A stretch of 64,000 nt of DNA from Bacteroidota bacterium (GTDB taxonomy: Bacteria > Bacteroidota > Bacteroidia > Cytophagales > Cyclobacteriaceae): contig JAFDYT010000002.1 in assembly GCA_018266055.1 (NCBI GenBank), forward strand, positions 17,568-81,567, given 5' to 3'. Positions within the stretch are counted from its first letter, which is position 1; the number at the start of each line of letters is the position of its first letter. This document shows, in pieces, positions 45,669 through 54,151 of the stretch. Below the pieces are notes generated by a model. That model made no database searches, was not told the origin of the DNA, and saw nothing but the letters and a program-made list of their open reading frames with translations. The position numbers were made by a program, and so were the translations under genes.

Positions 45669-47036
45669 TTACAAGTTTCGCTTCTCCACCTTCCATGTAG
45701 ACCACTGCGTCTTATTAATTAAAAACATCCATTTGAAATCGCGCTTTACCACACACTGAAGTTGCCCGGGCATCACGTTAACGTGTTGAATAGACGTCCA
45801 CGATGCAAACGAGGTGCTGCCCATCTGATTTACTTTCACTACCCGACCGCTCTGCTTATCCAATTTGACCAGTAAGGCCAGATCAAAATTATCGCGTTTA
45901 TATTGTGCGCTGCCGCCCAGGTAAAGGAACGATGAATCCACCGCCACATCGTACACGTGCACATCATCGGCCGATAAAGAGACCGAAGTCGTGCTTACCA
46001 TTTTTCCGGTTGCCACATCCACTGCCGCCACGTGCACGGTAGCGTTTGAATCATTGGCAATCCGATACACGGCAAACACCCGACGCAACGTGGTGTCCAC
46101 CCGGATCAAGACGTCAGCAGGATCCGGTGAATAGCGGTTTATTTTTTCAAAGAGCACTACCGACCAATGCAAGTTTGTTTTCGAAAAACAGCGCAGGGTT
46201 ATCCGGGCGACTTCCTGCGGTGAAGGATGCGAGCATTCCGACACGATCGTCAGTGAGTCAACCCTCACTTCTTTCACAAAGGGATCTGCCGGCACCGCCT
46301 CTTTCTCTATCGGGCCCGAAATCACTTCTTCTTCGTATTGCGCAGTGCTTACGTGTGGAGCCTGAAAAATCATATCGCGGTGATGCAGGATTCCATAATA
46401 CGCCCCATGTACAAATCGTGTGGCCGATGCATTGTACAGCGTAAATTGGATCACAAATATCCCAACGCCTTTGAAGAGAATGGTCGTCCACTTCAGCTTA
46501 CCCAAAATACGGATGATCGCATACGTCAGGTACGTGGCCTGCGTAACAATAGCGATGAGGGTAACGACATTGCTGTTCCACCGGCCGATGATCATCACGC
46601 CGATGGATTGCAACACAAACATGATGAACACCGAGTGCCCGATGAGGTACAAACTGATAGTAAGAAATCCCGGCATCGATTTTCGTTTTGCAAAAAGGAA
46701 AATCGTAAGCGACATGTAGAAGGCGATGGCACCAAGAATCAGTCGCTTGAGCGGTTGGGTATTTTCATAAAAGCTCTGGTATCCGTCCAACAGATCAAGC
46801 ATGCGCCGGGGTGTCAGCCAAAACACCGAAGGATCCTGAGTTTCTACAAACGAGTGAATCAAAAACCAGGTAAACACGCAACTGACCGACACGGCATAGG
46901 TGGCATACTTCCACGGGCGTGTGAATGCCTGGGGATTATTCACCACCTTTTCGGGCGCCGAAAAAAGCGTAAGAAAAGTAGTGACGATTCCCTGATCCCA
47001 ATCGAGCGCTTCTTTAACAAACTCTTTTTTACCCAT
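45669..47036 (-). CDS. membrane protein with C-terminal beta-rich domain (DUF3667-like membrane part)
   Basis: This 455-residue protein has five to six membrane helices in its first 210 residues, after an opening PEKVVNNPQAFTRPWKYA segment that recalls DUF3667 proteins. The C-terminal 250 residues are beta-rich with propeller-like strands (VYDVAVDSSFLYLGGS, LLVKLDKQSGRVVKVN). A membrane sensor or anchor plus a surface domain is suggested. ATG 47036 is preferred over a TTG at 47042. Confidence 0.7.
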   Translation of the reverse strand: MGKKEFVKEALDWDQGIVTTFLTLFSAPEKVVNNPQAFTRPWKYATYAVSVSCVFTWFLIHSFVETQDPSVFWLTPRRMLDLLDGYQSFYENTQPLKRLILGAIAFYMSLTIFLFAKRKSMPGFLTISLYLIGHSVFIMFVLQSIGVMIIGRWNSNVVTLIAIVTQATYLTYAIIRILGKLKWTTILFKGVGIFVIQFTLYNASATRFVHGAYYGILHHRDMIFQAPHVSTAQYEEEVISGPIEKEAVPADPFVKEVRVDSLTIVSECSHPSPQEVARITLRCFSKTNLHWSVVLFEKINRYSPDPADVLIRVDTTLRRVFAVYRIANDSNATVHVAAVDVATGKMVSTTSVSLSADDVHVYDVAVDSSFLYLGGSAQYKRDNFDLALLVKLDKQSGRVVKVNQMGSTSFASWTSIQHVNVMPGQLQCVVKRDFKWMFLINKTQWSTWKVEKRNL

Positions 47037-47124
47037 GACCAAAAGTGAAATTTACCGAATTAGAGGGGATCTTGACCATCGCTTTGTTCGAAAAACAAAA
47101 AAGAAAATTTACTAACTAGCACCC

Positions 47125-47490
47125 ATGAATCACAGCACCCGTTCCATCCGTCCGTTTATCGGAGCAAAAGATTTCAATACTTCCCGAAGTTTTTATCGCG
47201 ATCTTGGTTTTCAGGAAGTCGTTCTCTCGCCTGAGATGTCGCTCTTCACCGCGGGAGCGACAGGCTTCTACCTGCAGAATGCGTATGTGAAAGACTGGAT
47301 CAACAACACCATGGTGTTTCTTGAAGTGGATGATGCCGACCGCTACTACGCCGAACTTGCCGCTACGGGTGTAACGTCAAAATACGAAGGTGTGCGACTC
47401 ATCCCGGTAAGGCATCACGATTGGGGCAAGGAATGTTTTCTTCACGATCCCTCGGGTGTGCTCTGGCACTTCGGACAGTTTCATTCATAG
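47125..47490 (+). CDS. VOC (glyoxalase/bleomycin-resistance) family protein
   Basis: This 121-residue protein has the paired beta-alpha-beta units of the vicinal oxygen chelate fold: RPFIGAKDFNTSRSFYRDLGF at the start and a second half with MVFLEVDDADRYYAEL and a terminal GKECFLHDPSGVLWHF. It may bind metal or simply a small ligand. Substrate unknown. It precedes the ArsC-like gene by 37 bases. Confidence 0.85.
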   Translation: MNHSTRSIRPFIGAKDFNTSRSFYRDLGFQEVVLSPEMSLFTAGATGFYLQNAYVKDWINNTMVFLEVDDADRYYAELAATGVTSKYEGVRLIPVRHHDWGKECFLHDPSGVLWHFGQFHS

Positions 47491-47527
47491 AAGTAACGAA
47501 TACGTCTTTCAGCTACAATAATAGATC

Positions 47528-47875
47528 ATGACGCTTTACGGAATAAAAAATTGCAACACAGTGAAGTCGGCCGAGGAGTGGCTGAACAAACACAAGATCG
47601 AATTCACGTTTCACGATTATAAAAAATCGGGAATCACCGAAGCCAAACTCCGTGGCTGGTGCAAGCAGGTAGGTTGGGAAAGCCTGGTGAACAAACGCGG
47701 CACTACCTGGCGTCAATTGGACGAAACTGTACAAAAGAAAGTGATCGACGAAAAGTCGGCGATCGCCCTGATGCTCGAAAAAACAAGCGTAATCAAAAGA
47801 CCATTGATCGAAAAGAATGACAAGGTCATCCTGCTCGGCTTTGATGAGGATGAGTACAAGAAGGTGTTAAAATAA
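47528..47875 (+). CDS. ArsC/Spx-family reductase-like protein (YffB type)
   Basis: This 115-residue protein has the thioredoxin-like ArsC fold with Cys9 in GIKNCNTVKSA, FHDYKKSGI and the late IKRPLIEK motif. It lacks the Arg set of true arsenate reductases as far as I can judge and matches the YffB group, which may act as thiol reductases. It is on the same strand as the VOC gene. Confidence 0.85.
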   Translation: MTLYGIKNCNTVKSAEEWLNKHKIEFTFHDYKKSGITEAKLRGWCKQVGWESLVNKRGTTWRQLDETVQKKVIDEKSAIALMLEKTSVIKRPLIEKNDKVILLGFDEDEYKKVLK

Positions 47876-47905
47876 AAAGCGCCGGCCTTCACAGACCGAC
47901 GCTTT
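47871..47905 (-). terminator. terminator between the ArsC-like and YiaA genes
   Basis: AAAGCG and CGG (47876-47885) pair with CCG and CGCTTT (47896-47905) with one mismatch. On the minus strand a five-T run follows. It serves the YiaA gene and perhaps both convergent genes. Confidence 0.65.
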
Positions 47906-47924
47906 GGCTTAGCTCATTCTTTGA

Positions 47925-48341
47925 TTATCCCTCCGCGTCTCCCTGCTGACTGTCCCGCGTGTTCTTTTGTACGGCGATCGCCGCAAACAAACTCAACGTG
48001 AAAGACATCGCATAAAATCCCTTCTCACTTCGCAGCAGCGTAGCATTCCACAATCCGACCACCAAAAGCACCACGGCTAACAAGGTAGAGAACCAGGCCA
48101 ACCCGTAATAGATGTTGGTGACTGGAATTCCTTCCAGCTGATCGCGCACCGCCTTTTGCAGTGATATGGAGGCAAAGAGGCCAAACATCAGCACCGCGAA
48201 GTAGTACCCCTTTTCGTTTAGCTCCATGTCGGCATTCCATAATCCGACGATGAAGGCAATCACACCGGTTAACAAGGCAATCCACGATGCCGCAATAAAT
48301 GCGTTGGATGGTTTTTGAAATGATTTGTTTTCCATTTTCAT
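47925..48341 (-). CDS. YiaA/YiaB-like inner membrane protein
   Basis: This 138-residue protein has four membrane helices as two YiaA/YiaB repeats; each has a VGLWNA motif followed by EKG(Y/F)Y. The function of the family is unknown. It starts at ATG 48341 or ATG 48335. It is minus-strand, upstream of the ArsC-like gene terminator and downstream of the Crp/Fnr gene. Confidence 0.85.
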   Translation of the reverse strand: MKMENKSFQKPSNAFIAASWIALLTGVIAFIVGLWNADMELNEKGYYFAVLMFGLFASISLQKAVRDQLEGIPVTNIYYGLAWFSTLLAVVLLVVGLWNATLLRSEKGFYAMSFTLSLFAAIAVQKNTRDSQQGDAEG

Positions 48342-48415
48342 TTGATTTTAATAAACCAAATGTATCGGGACCAGTTCTTACTTTTTTTGATAACTATCAA
48401 AAAAGGAATCCGCGA

Positions 48416-48979
48416 TTAGGCTAGGCTTCTGATCCGACTTAGCGTCTCCTGAGTCATTCCAAGATAGGAAGCAATATAGCCGAGCGATACGCGCTGAAGA
48501 ATGTGCGGCGTATGCGCAATGAGGTTTTCGTATCGTGTTCGTGAGTCGGTGAAATGGTTTCTGACAAAGCGTTCTTCCAGCATCATGTAATAGTGCTCAT
48601 TCATCAGGCGGCCAAAGCGCTCGATCTCCGGATGTTTGTCGTACAGTTTTTGCAAATCATCGTACGAGATAGCCCACAGCACGGCATCTTCCAGCAGTTG
48701 AATATTTTCGACCGACGGCTTACGCGTACTGAAACTGTAGAACGACATTACCAAGTTATTTTCAAAAGCAAACCAGTACGTGATCTCCTTACCGTCGTGG
48801 TTATAGAATCCACGTACACATCCCTGCTCCAAAAAGTACACATGGTTACACACCCTCCCTTCGGTAATTAAAAAATCGCCTTTCGCGATTTCAATCTTTT
48901 GCAACACCGCGCTCATGCTTTTGATAGCGGCCGGCGTGAGTTTTGAAAACTTGCTGATGTGATCAAACAGGGCTTGCAT
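48416..48979 (-). CDS. Crp/Fnr-family transcriptional regulator
   Basis: This 187-residue regulator starts at ATG 48979 (a TTG lies two codons upstream). A cyclic-nucleotide-binding-like beta barrel (about 15-115, EGRVCNHVYFLEQGCVRGFY) is followed by a short helix-turn-helix (LGYIASYLGMTQETLSRIR). No iron-sulfur cysteines are seen. It may control the YiaA gene just downstream; that is inference from adjacency. Confidence 0.88.
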   Translation of the reverse strand: MQALFDHISKFSKLTPAAIKSMSAVLQKIEIAKGDFLITEGRVCNHVYFLEQGCVRGFYNHDGKEITYWFAFENNLVMSFYSFSTRKPSVENIQLLEDAVLWAISYDDLQKLYDKHPEIERFGRLMNEHYYMMLEERFVRNHFTDSRTRYENLIAHTPHILQRVSLGYIASYLGMTQETLSRIRSLA

Positions 48980-49012
48980 GACCAAAGATAGGAATTATCA
49001 AATGCCCCCGGC

Positions 49013-49219
49013 TTACTTCGCCGTCACCTGATAGGCTTTCTGACCATCCTTCTCCACTTCGCGCAGGGTGCGCATTTGCTGCATCTCGGTTAGTAATTTC
49101 AGCAGCAGTTCTTCGTCGGCTACGCCGACATGCGTTTTAATCTCTGAAAGTGTTTTGATGGCATTGGGCGCTTTGCGGAAGTCGGTGATGAAATTGAGGA
49201 TGTCTATTTTCTTTACCAT
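49013..49219 (-). CDS. small winged-helix-like protein
   Basis: This 68-residue protein has a helical pattern with a final beta hairpin (REVEKDGQKAYQVT) that suggests a small winged-helix fold. I do not recognise the family. It lies upstream of the Crp/Fnr gene on the same strand with a 33-base gap. Confidence 0.6.
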   Translation of the reverse strand: MVKKIDILNFITDFRKAPNAIKTLSEIKTHVGVADEELLLKLLTEMQQMRTLREVEKDGQKAYQVTAK

Positions 49220-49312
49220 ATTCAGTTGATTTGGGGTTTTGGGTTGTACGGAGAAAGATCACCGCGGGTTTACCAGCCAAAAAATAAACCTCCGGCATAG
49301 GTGCATAGTTAT

Positions 49313-49320
49313 TAAATTTG
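49313..49320 (+). promoter_or_regulatory. -7 element before the truncated kinase gene
   Basis: TAAATTTG matches TAnnTTTG exactly. The preferred start at 49363 is 42 bases downstream, which supports it over starts at 49318 that would overlap the promoter. Confidence 0.5.
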
Positions 49321-49362
49321 CATCCCAGAACTGGCTTTACTCTAATGTTCCTTTCATCCTGC

Positions 49363-50721
49363 ATGAAGCGCTCGTCATTTGTCGCTCTCTTGTTTTTTAC
49401 GGCCCTGGCTACCGCCACAGCTCAGGATACATCCATGGCCTGGCACGAAGCCCAAAAGGCTAGGAAAGGTACCGTCACTGTTCACTGGTTTGCCAACAGT
49501 CCGTTTTGCTACAAAGACCCCGCCGGGCACATGAAAGGAATTGAGGTGGAAATCATGCAAGGGTTTCAGGATTATCTGAAATCTCACCACCACGTTGACC
49601 TTTCCTTTCGCTGGGTAGAAGACAATACCTTCAACGACGTGTTGACGCTTATAAAAAGCAACCCAGCACCGGGCACGTTTGGACTCGCCGGGTTTTCCTT
49701 TTCCGACGAGCGGAAAACGTTCATGAAATTCTCTCCCTCCTATATGGCCGACATTACGGTGCTGGTCTCCACACCGGATATCCCCATCGTAAAGTCGAAA
49801 GAAGACCTTAAAAAATACCTTGACGGTACCACTGCGCTTACCGCCAAAGGAACGCTGCTGGAGAGAGAACTCATGCAAATGCGCGACGAAAACAAAATCA
49901 ACTTTGCGATTGAATACACAGGTGCGAGTAAAGAGCTGGTGAACGTGCTGCATGCAAGGCAAAAAAGTTTTGGATACCTCAACCTCCCGGTATATCTGAT
50001 GAACCTCGACAAAGGGCTTAACAAACTGAATCGTCAGAACTACCTGACCAAACGGTACGAAGGCCGGGGAATAGGAATGCCCATCACCAGCGACTGGGAT
50101 GAACCGATGCGCGAATATTTTGCCAGCGACGAATTCAAAATACAGCGGGAAATCATCATCGGCCACTACGTAGACCTCAATCTCTATCACTTCATCGAAA
50201 CCTTCAACCCTGAAAATGAAGTTGGCCTGCTGAATAAAGAAAAAGACATTCAGCAGATGCAGCTGAAATTGCAGGAGCTCACCATCCGCGATAAAGAACA
50301 GCGCGAGTTTTATCTCATCGTCATTATTTCTGTGGTCACGGTACTGCTGATCGTCATTGCTTTCCTGTTTCGCAGTTTGCGTCGCAACCATCTCCTGTTA
50401 ATGGAGCAGAAAGCCGAGATTGAAGCACAGTCGGAAGAGATTCACTCGATCAACAACAACCTGGAAGAAACGATCCGCAAGAGAACGCGCGAACTGGAAA
50501 ATAAAAACAAAGCGCTGGAAGAGTACGCCTTCATCACCGCGCACAAACTGCGCGCGCCGCTAGCCAGCATTCTTGGACTTGTGTCACTTGTCAATCGGGT
50601 GAAGCTTCCACCTGAAGACATGATCCTTATCAATCATCTTAACGATTCTGCCAAAAAACTTGACGACGTGGTTCACTCTGTCATGAATGCGATTGACACA
50701 GATGAAGAAACTGAAGCCTAG
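49363..50721 (+). CDS. periplasmic-binding-domain sensor kinase lacking the ATPase domain
   Basis: This 452-residue protein has a signal peptide (about 1-20), an SBP_bac_3-type solute-binding domain (about 30-280), a membrane helix (about 322-345), a coiled coil, and a histidine-kinase dimerisation domain with phosphoacceptor-like His394 in TAHKLRAPLASILGL. It ends 58 residues after that His, so the HATPase_c domain is absent. It may be phosphorylated by another kinase or act as a receptor subunit. It is 63 bases upstream of a full kinase gene. Confidence 0.82.
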   Translation: MKRSSFVALLFFTALATATAQDTSMAWHEAQKARKGTVTVHWFANSPFCYKDPAGHMKGIEVEIMQGFQDYLKSHHHVDLSFRWVEDNTFNDVLTLIKSNPAPGTFGLAGFSFSDERKTFMKFSPSYMADITVLVSTPDIPIVKSKEDLKKYLDGTTALTAKGTLLERELMQMRDENKINFAIEYTGASKELVNVLHARQKSFGYLNLPVYLMNLDKGLNKLNRQNYLTKRYEGRGIGMPITSDWDEPMREYFASDEFKIQREIIIGHYVDLNLYHFIETFNPENEVGLLNKEKDIQQMQLKLQELTIRDKEQREFYLIVIISVVTVLLIVIAFLFRSLRRNHLLLMEQKAEIEAQSEEIHSINNNLEETIRKRTRELENKNKALEEYAFITAHKLRAPLASILGLVSLVNRVKLPPEDMILINHLNDSAKKLDDVVHSVMNAIDTDEETEA

Positions 50722-50784
50722 TCTATAGGTAATCTGCTTCTGCATTTCTTATGCTCAATTTCTTTTTTACTTTGGAAGCACATT

Positions 50785-53700
50785 ATGACAAAGTTTTTTG
50801 TTGCGTGCCTTTTTCTTCTGGCCACAATGTCTTCTGCACAAACCGGGCTTCCCACCGGCAAAATTTACGAAGCACTTAAAAAGCAAGATGTATGGAGTAT
50901 TGCTCAAGACGAGCGCGGTATCCTTTATGTACTCACCGACGCTGGTTTATACCTTTACGACGGAGTTGAATTTACATTGGTGGGCGAGACGTTCCCGCGA
51001 AATTCGATTGCCATTGATTCTTCCGGAATATACGTAGGAGGATTAAATGAATTTGACCGGCTCGTGTCAGACGAAACTGGGAAAGTTCATTTCGAAAGTT
51101 TGCTTCCCTTGTTTAAAGAATTGGGCGACTCCATAAAAATCGGAAGTGCATGGCGCATCCATCGTACGACGAAGAAAGTGTACTGTACTACACCCCGATT
51201 TATTTTAGAATTAGACAAGTTAACAAAATCGACCAAAGTATATACTGCCGGCGTTGATGAAGCCTTTTACAACGGGTTCATCCACAACGACACCTACTAC
51301 CTATCCGTCAGAGGCCGCGGGCTTATGTATCTTAAAGATAACCGGCTTGTATTAGCACCTTACGGTGATGACCCGGCTACCCCTTTTGTGAAGGATGGAC
51401 TTTACTCTACAGGATTGGAGTGGAAGAATGGACAACGGCTTTTGGGATACGGGGCAGCCTTAATGCAATACAACTGGGGGAAAACCAAACCCTCTCCCTT
51501 CCGGCTCAAAAGTAACTTTCTGTCGAAGGGAAACTACACGCTTTACAGTTCGCACACCATCAGTAAAAACCGCCATGTACTAGCCACATTGGAAAAAGGT
51601 GCCATTCTCATCGATACTATGGGCCATGTGTTAAATTATTTTACCGACTCTACCGGCATGCCTGGCAACAACCTGATCCATGCATTCAGCGATAAAAACC
51701 AGAACATATGGTTTGGTCATTACCAAAACAAATCGTGTCTTACTAAAATGGAAATGGGCCTTGACCTAAGCGTGTGGGACGAACGTGTAGGCCTGAAGAG
51801 CGGAATCTTTGACATCCTCAAGTACAAAGGCAAAATTCATATCTCAACCACACAGGCCATATACACTATCGACAAAGACGGACGAGTAAATGATCTCCTT
51901 AAAAAAGGAGTCACTTTCAATTTCATGACAATATTTAAAACCGAGTCCGACGAGAAGCTACTGGTAAGCGCCTTGTCGAGGGAAATCTGGGATGTATCTG
52001 ACGGCAAGGCAAACGTGATTTATTCAGGAGAAGAATATGTGTCGCAGATTGTCCAATCAAAAATTTTTCCTGACCGGCTCCTTGTATTGTTTGAAAACAG
52101 TCTCGGCTATTTGCAAATGGATCATGGCAAATGGATCTTTCACGAGATTGATCACGAAACAGGAGGACTATTTGTAGTAGAAGACGGGCCAAATGTAATC
52201 TGGGTAATCGGCTTTCGGGAAATCTCCCGGTTTGAACTGGTCAATGACCACGATGCAGTGAAAATAAAATCAGTACAGCGGTTCACACCCAAAGACGGCT
52301 ATCCGGACGAATTCTCGTCCCCGCGGATGTATCAGGGCAAATTACTTTTTGTCTCCATGGGCAAAGGTATTTATTGTTATAACGAAATAACTAAACGACT
52401 TGAAAAGTGGAAAGGCATTGGCAAGCGGTTTGAATCCATCGTGTCTAATGCAGCTTCTTTTGAAGTCAATCCCATTGACAATTCCATTTATTTCTCAACC
52501 GATATCACGCGTCCGTTTAACGGTCGCATCTATAAAAATGCCGCCGGAGATACAGTGATAGACTACAATCCTTTTAAGCGGATACCCGACCTGAACTTCT
52601 ATCCGGGATACGGATATTATTTTGACGATGACGGCTCGCTATGGATGGGTGGAACGAAAGGTCTTGCCCGGTATGATCCGCACAACGACACCAAAAACTA
52701 TGACCTTGATTTCAAATGCGTGATCCGGAAAATAACCCAAGGCAGAGATAGCCTTGTATTTGATGGTGGATTGTATGAAAAGGAACTTGAGAAACGCACT
52801 ACCAGACTCCTCAACAACTTTGGCAACCTCACCATTCGTTATGCCGCTCCTTTTTTTGATTTGGAAGAGCAAACAAAGTTTTCATATCGCTTGGAAGGTC
52901 GCGACACGGAGTGGTCGCCCTGGAGCAGTCAGCCCTTCAAAGAGTACTCAGATTTACCTGAAGGCAGTTACGTTTTTTTTGTGAAAGCCAAAAACGTGTA
53001 CGACAAAGAAAGCGACGCGGCCCGATTTTCATTTACCGTCTTGCCACCATGGTACCGCACCTGGTGGGCCTACGCCAGTTATACTCTCCTCTTCATCGGG
53101 TTGGTATTAACGCTGATACGGTGGCGCACTCAGGCACTAAGCGAAAGAGAAAAAGAACTTGAAGCACTGGTGGCCCGGCGAACTTATGAACTGGTTACTA
53201 TCAACCATGAGTTGGAAAGTAACCGTAAAGTGCTCAAGCAAAATAACGACGAGTTGACCGTAACGAATGAAAACCTGATCAAAGCGCAAAAGCAACTTGT
53301 AGAATCTGAAAAGATGGCGTCATTAGGTCAGCTTACAGCGGGCATCGCTCACGAAATTAATAACCCGATCAACTTCATCTCCGGTGGAGTGCAGGCCCTT
53401 ACGCAATTGCAAAACGACCTCCTCGCCGGAAAAACACTTACACAGGAAGAAAAGCAAACGCAGGAAGAAATAAACGAGTTAATTAAGAGTATCAAAAACG
53501 GGGTGACGCGCACAGTCAACATCATTAAAAGCCTGCGCACAATTTCGCATAGTAGCCCGGAGATCAACACGAGTATTCCCATCACCGAAGCCTTAGACAA
53601 TGCACTGGTCTTGCTCCATGGTAAAATAGTAAACCAAGGAGTTAGCCTGAAGAAAGATTTTCAACACCGTAGTCTGGTGAAGGCTAACTCACCACAACTA

Positions 53701-54018
53701 AGTCAGGTGTTCATCAATCTACTCGACAATGCCATCTACGCAGTTAAAAATAAAAATGGTGAAAGGATCATCACCATCGCCACGCGCGAAACGGCAAAGG
53801 ATTTAGTCATCACCATTGAAGACAACGGATGCGGCATACCAGATGGAGCAAAAAGCCATGTGTTTGAACCTTTTTTTACCACCAAAGAGGTTGGCTCGGG
53901 TACCGGCTTAGGAATGTCCATCTGTTATTCCATCATCAACAATCACAAAGGAACGATCACGTTTGAAAGTGAGCTTGATAAAGGAACGGTATTTACCATT
54001 ACACTGCCAAAGCAATGA
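50785..54018 (+). CDS. propeller/Y_Y_Y sensor histidine kinase
   Basis: This 1077-residue protein has a signal peptide (about 1-18), a long periplasmic beta-propeller region of two-component-regulator propeller type (about 30-640), a Y_Y_Y domain (about 690-750; FSYRLEGRDTEWSPW), a membrane helix (about 765-785), a coiled coil, and a kinase core with His856 in GIAHEINNPINF and an ATPase domain (DNGCGIPDG; GTGLGMSICYSI). No receiver or DNA-binding domain is attached, so a separate regulator is needed; none is nearby. Confidence 0.9.
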   Translation: MTKFFVACLFLLATMSSAQTGLPTGKIYEALKKQDVWSIAQDERGILYVLTDAGLYLYDGVEFTLVGETFPRNSIAIDSSGIYVGGLNEFDRLVSDETGKVHFESLLPLFKELGDSIKIGSAWRIHRTTKKVYCTTPRFILELDKLTKSTKVYTAGVDEAFYNGFIHNDTYYLSVRGRGLMYLKDNRLVLAPYGDDPATPFVKDGLYSTGLEWKNGQRLLGYGAALMQYNWGKTKPSPFRLKSNFLSKGNYTLYSSHTISKNRHVLATLEKGAILIDTMGHVLNYFTDSTGMPGNNLIHAFSDKNQNIWFGHYQNKSCLTKMEMGLDLSVWDERVGLKSGIFDILKYKGKIHISTTQAIYTIDKDGRVNDLLKKGVTFNFMTIFKTESDEKLLVSALSREIWDVSDGKANVIYSGEEYVSQIVQSKIFPDRLLVLFENSLGYLQMDHGKWIFHEIDHETGGLFVVEDGPNVIWVIGFREISRFELVNDHDAVKIKSVQRFTPKDGYPDEFSSPRMYQGKLLFVSMGKGIYCYNEITKRLEKWKGIGKRFESIVSNAASFEVNPIDNSIYFSTDITRPFNGRIYKNAAGDTVIDYNPFKRIPDLNFYPGYGYYFDDDGSLWMGGTKGLARYDPHNDTKNYDLDFKCVIRKITQGRDSLVFDGGLYEKELEKRTTRLLNNFGNLTIRYAAPFFDLEEQTKFSYRLEGRDTEWSPWSSQPFKEYSDLPEGSYVFFVKAKNVYDKESDAARFSFTVLPPWYRTWWAYASYTLLFIGLVLTLIRWRTQALSEREKELEALVARRTYELVTINHELESNRKVLKQNNDELTVTNENLIKAQKQLVESEKMASLGQLTAGIAHEINNPINFISGGVQALTQLQNDLLAGKTLTQEEKQTQEEINELIKSIKNGVTRTVNIIKSLRTISHSSPEINTSIPITEALDNALVLLHGKIVNQGVSLKKDFQHRSLVKANSPQLSQVFINLLDNAIYAVKNKNGERIITIATRETAKDLVITIEDNGCGIPDGAKSHVFEPFFTTKEVGSGTGLGMSICYSIINNHKGTITFESELDKGTVFTITLPKQ

Positions 54019-54061
54019 TTCACCAGTGAAGTCTTTGCCGCTTATTAATCTAATAATAACC

Positions 54062-54151
54062 TCAATACCCTTCTGCTCGAAATGTTTTCAGTTCTTCTAC
54101 AAACTCCTTCGACTGATAATCGGCGTCCACTTGCGCCGGCGCTAATCCCTT
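54062..54151 (-). other. coding-like -1 frame tail after the second giant kinase
   Basis: The minus-strand kinase gene ends LKKRD at a run of seven A (minus strand, 54156-54150). In the -1 frame the reading continues for 29 codons (GLAPAQVDADYQ, then a Glu/Lys-rich helix-like stretch) to a TGA at 54062. It could be an ancestral C-terminus, a frameshift or chance. Confidence 0.25.

Noticed and set aside
49375-50391. 338-codon minus-strand frame opposite the truncated kinase gene
   Set aside because: It mirrors the kinase coding sequence, and its Val/Phe/His-rich translation is typical of an antisense shadow.
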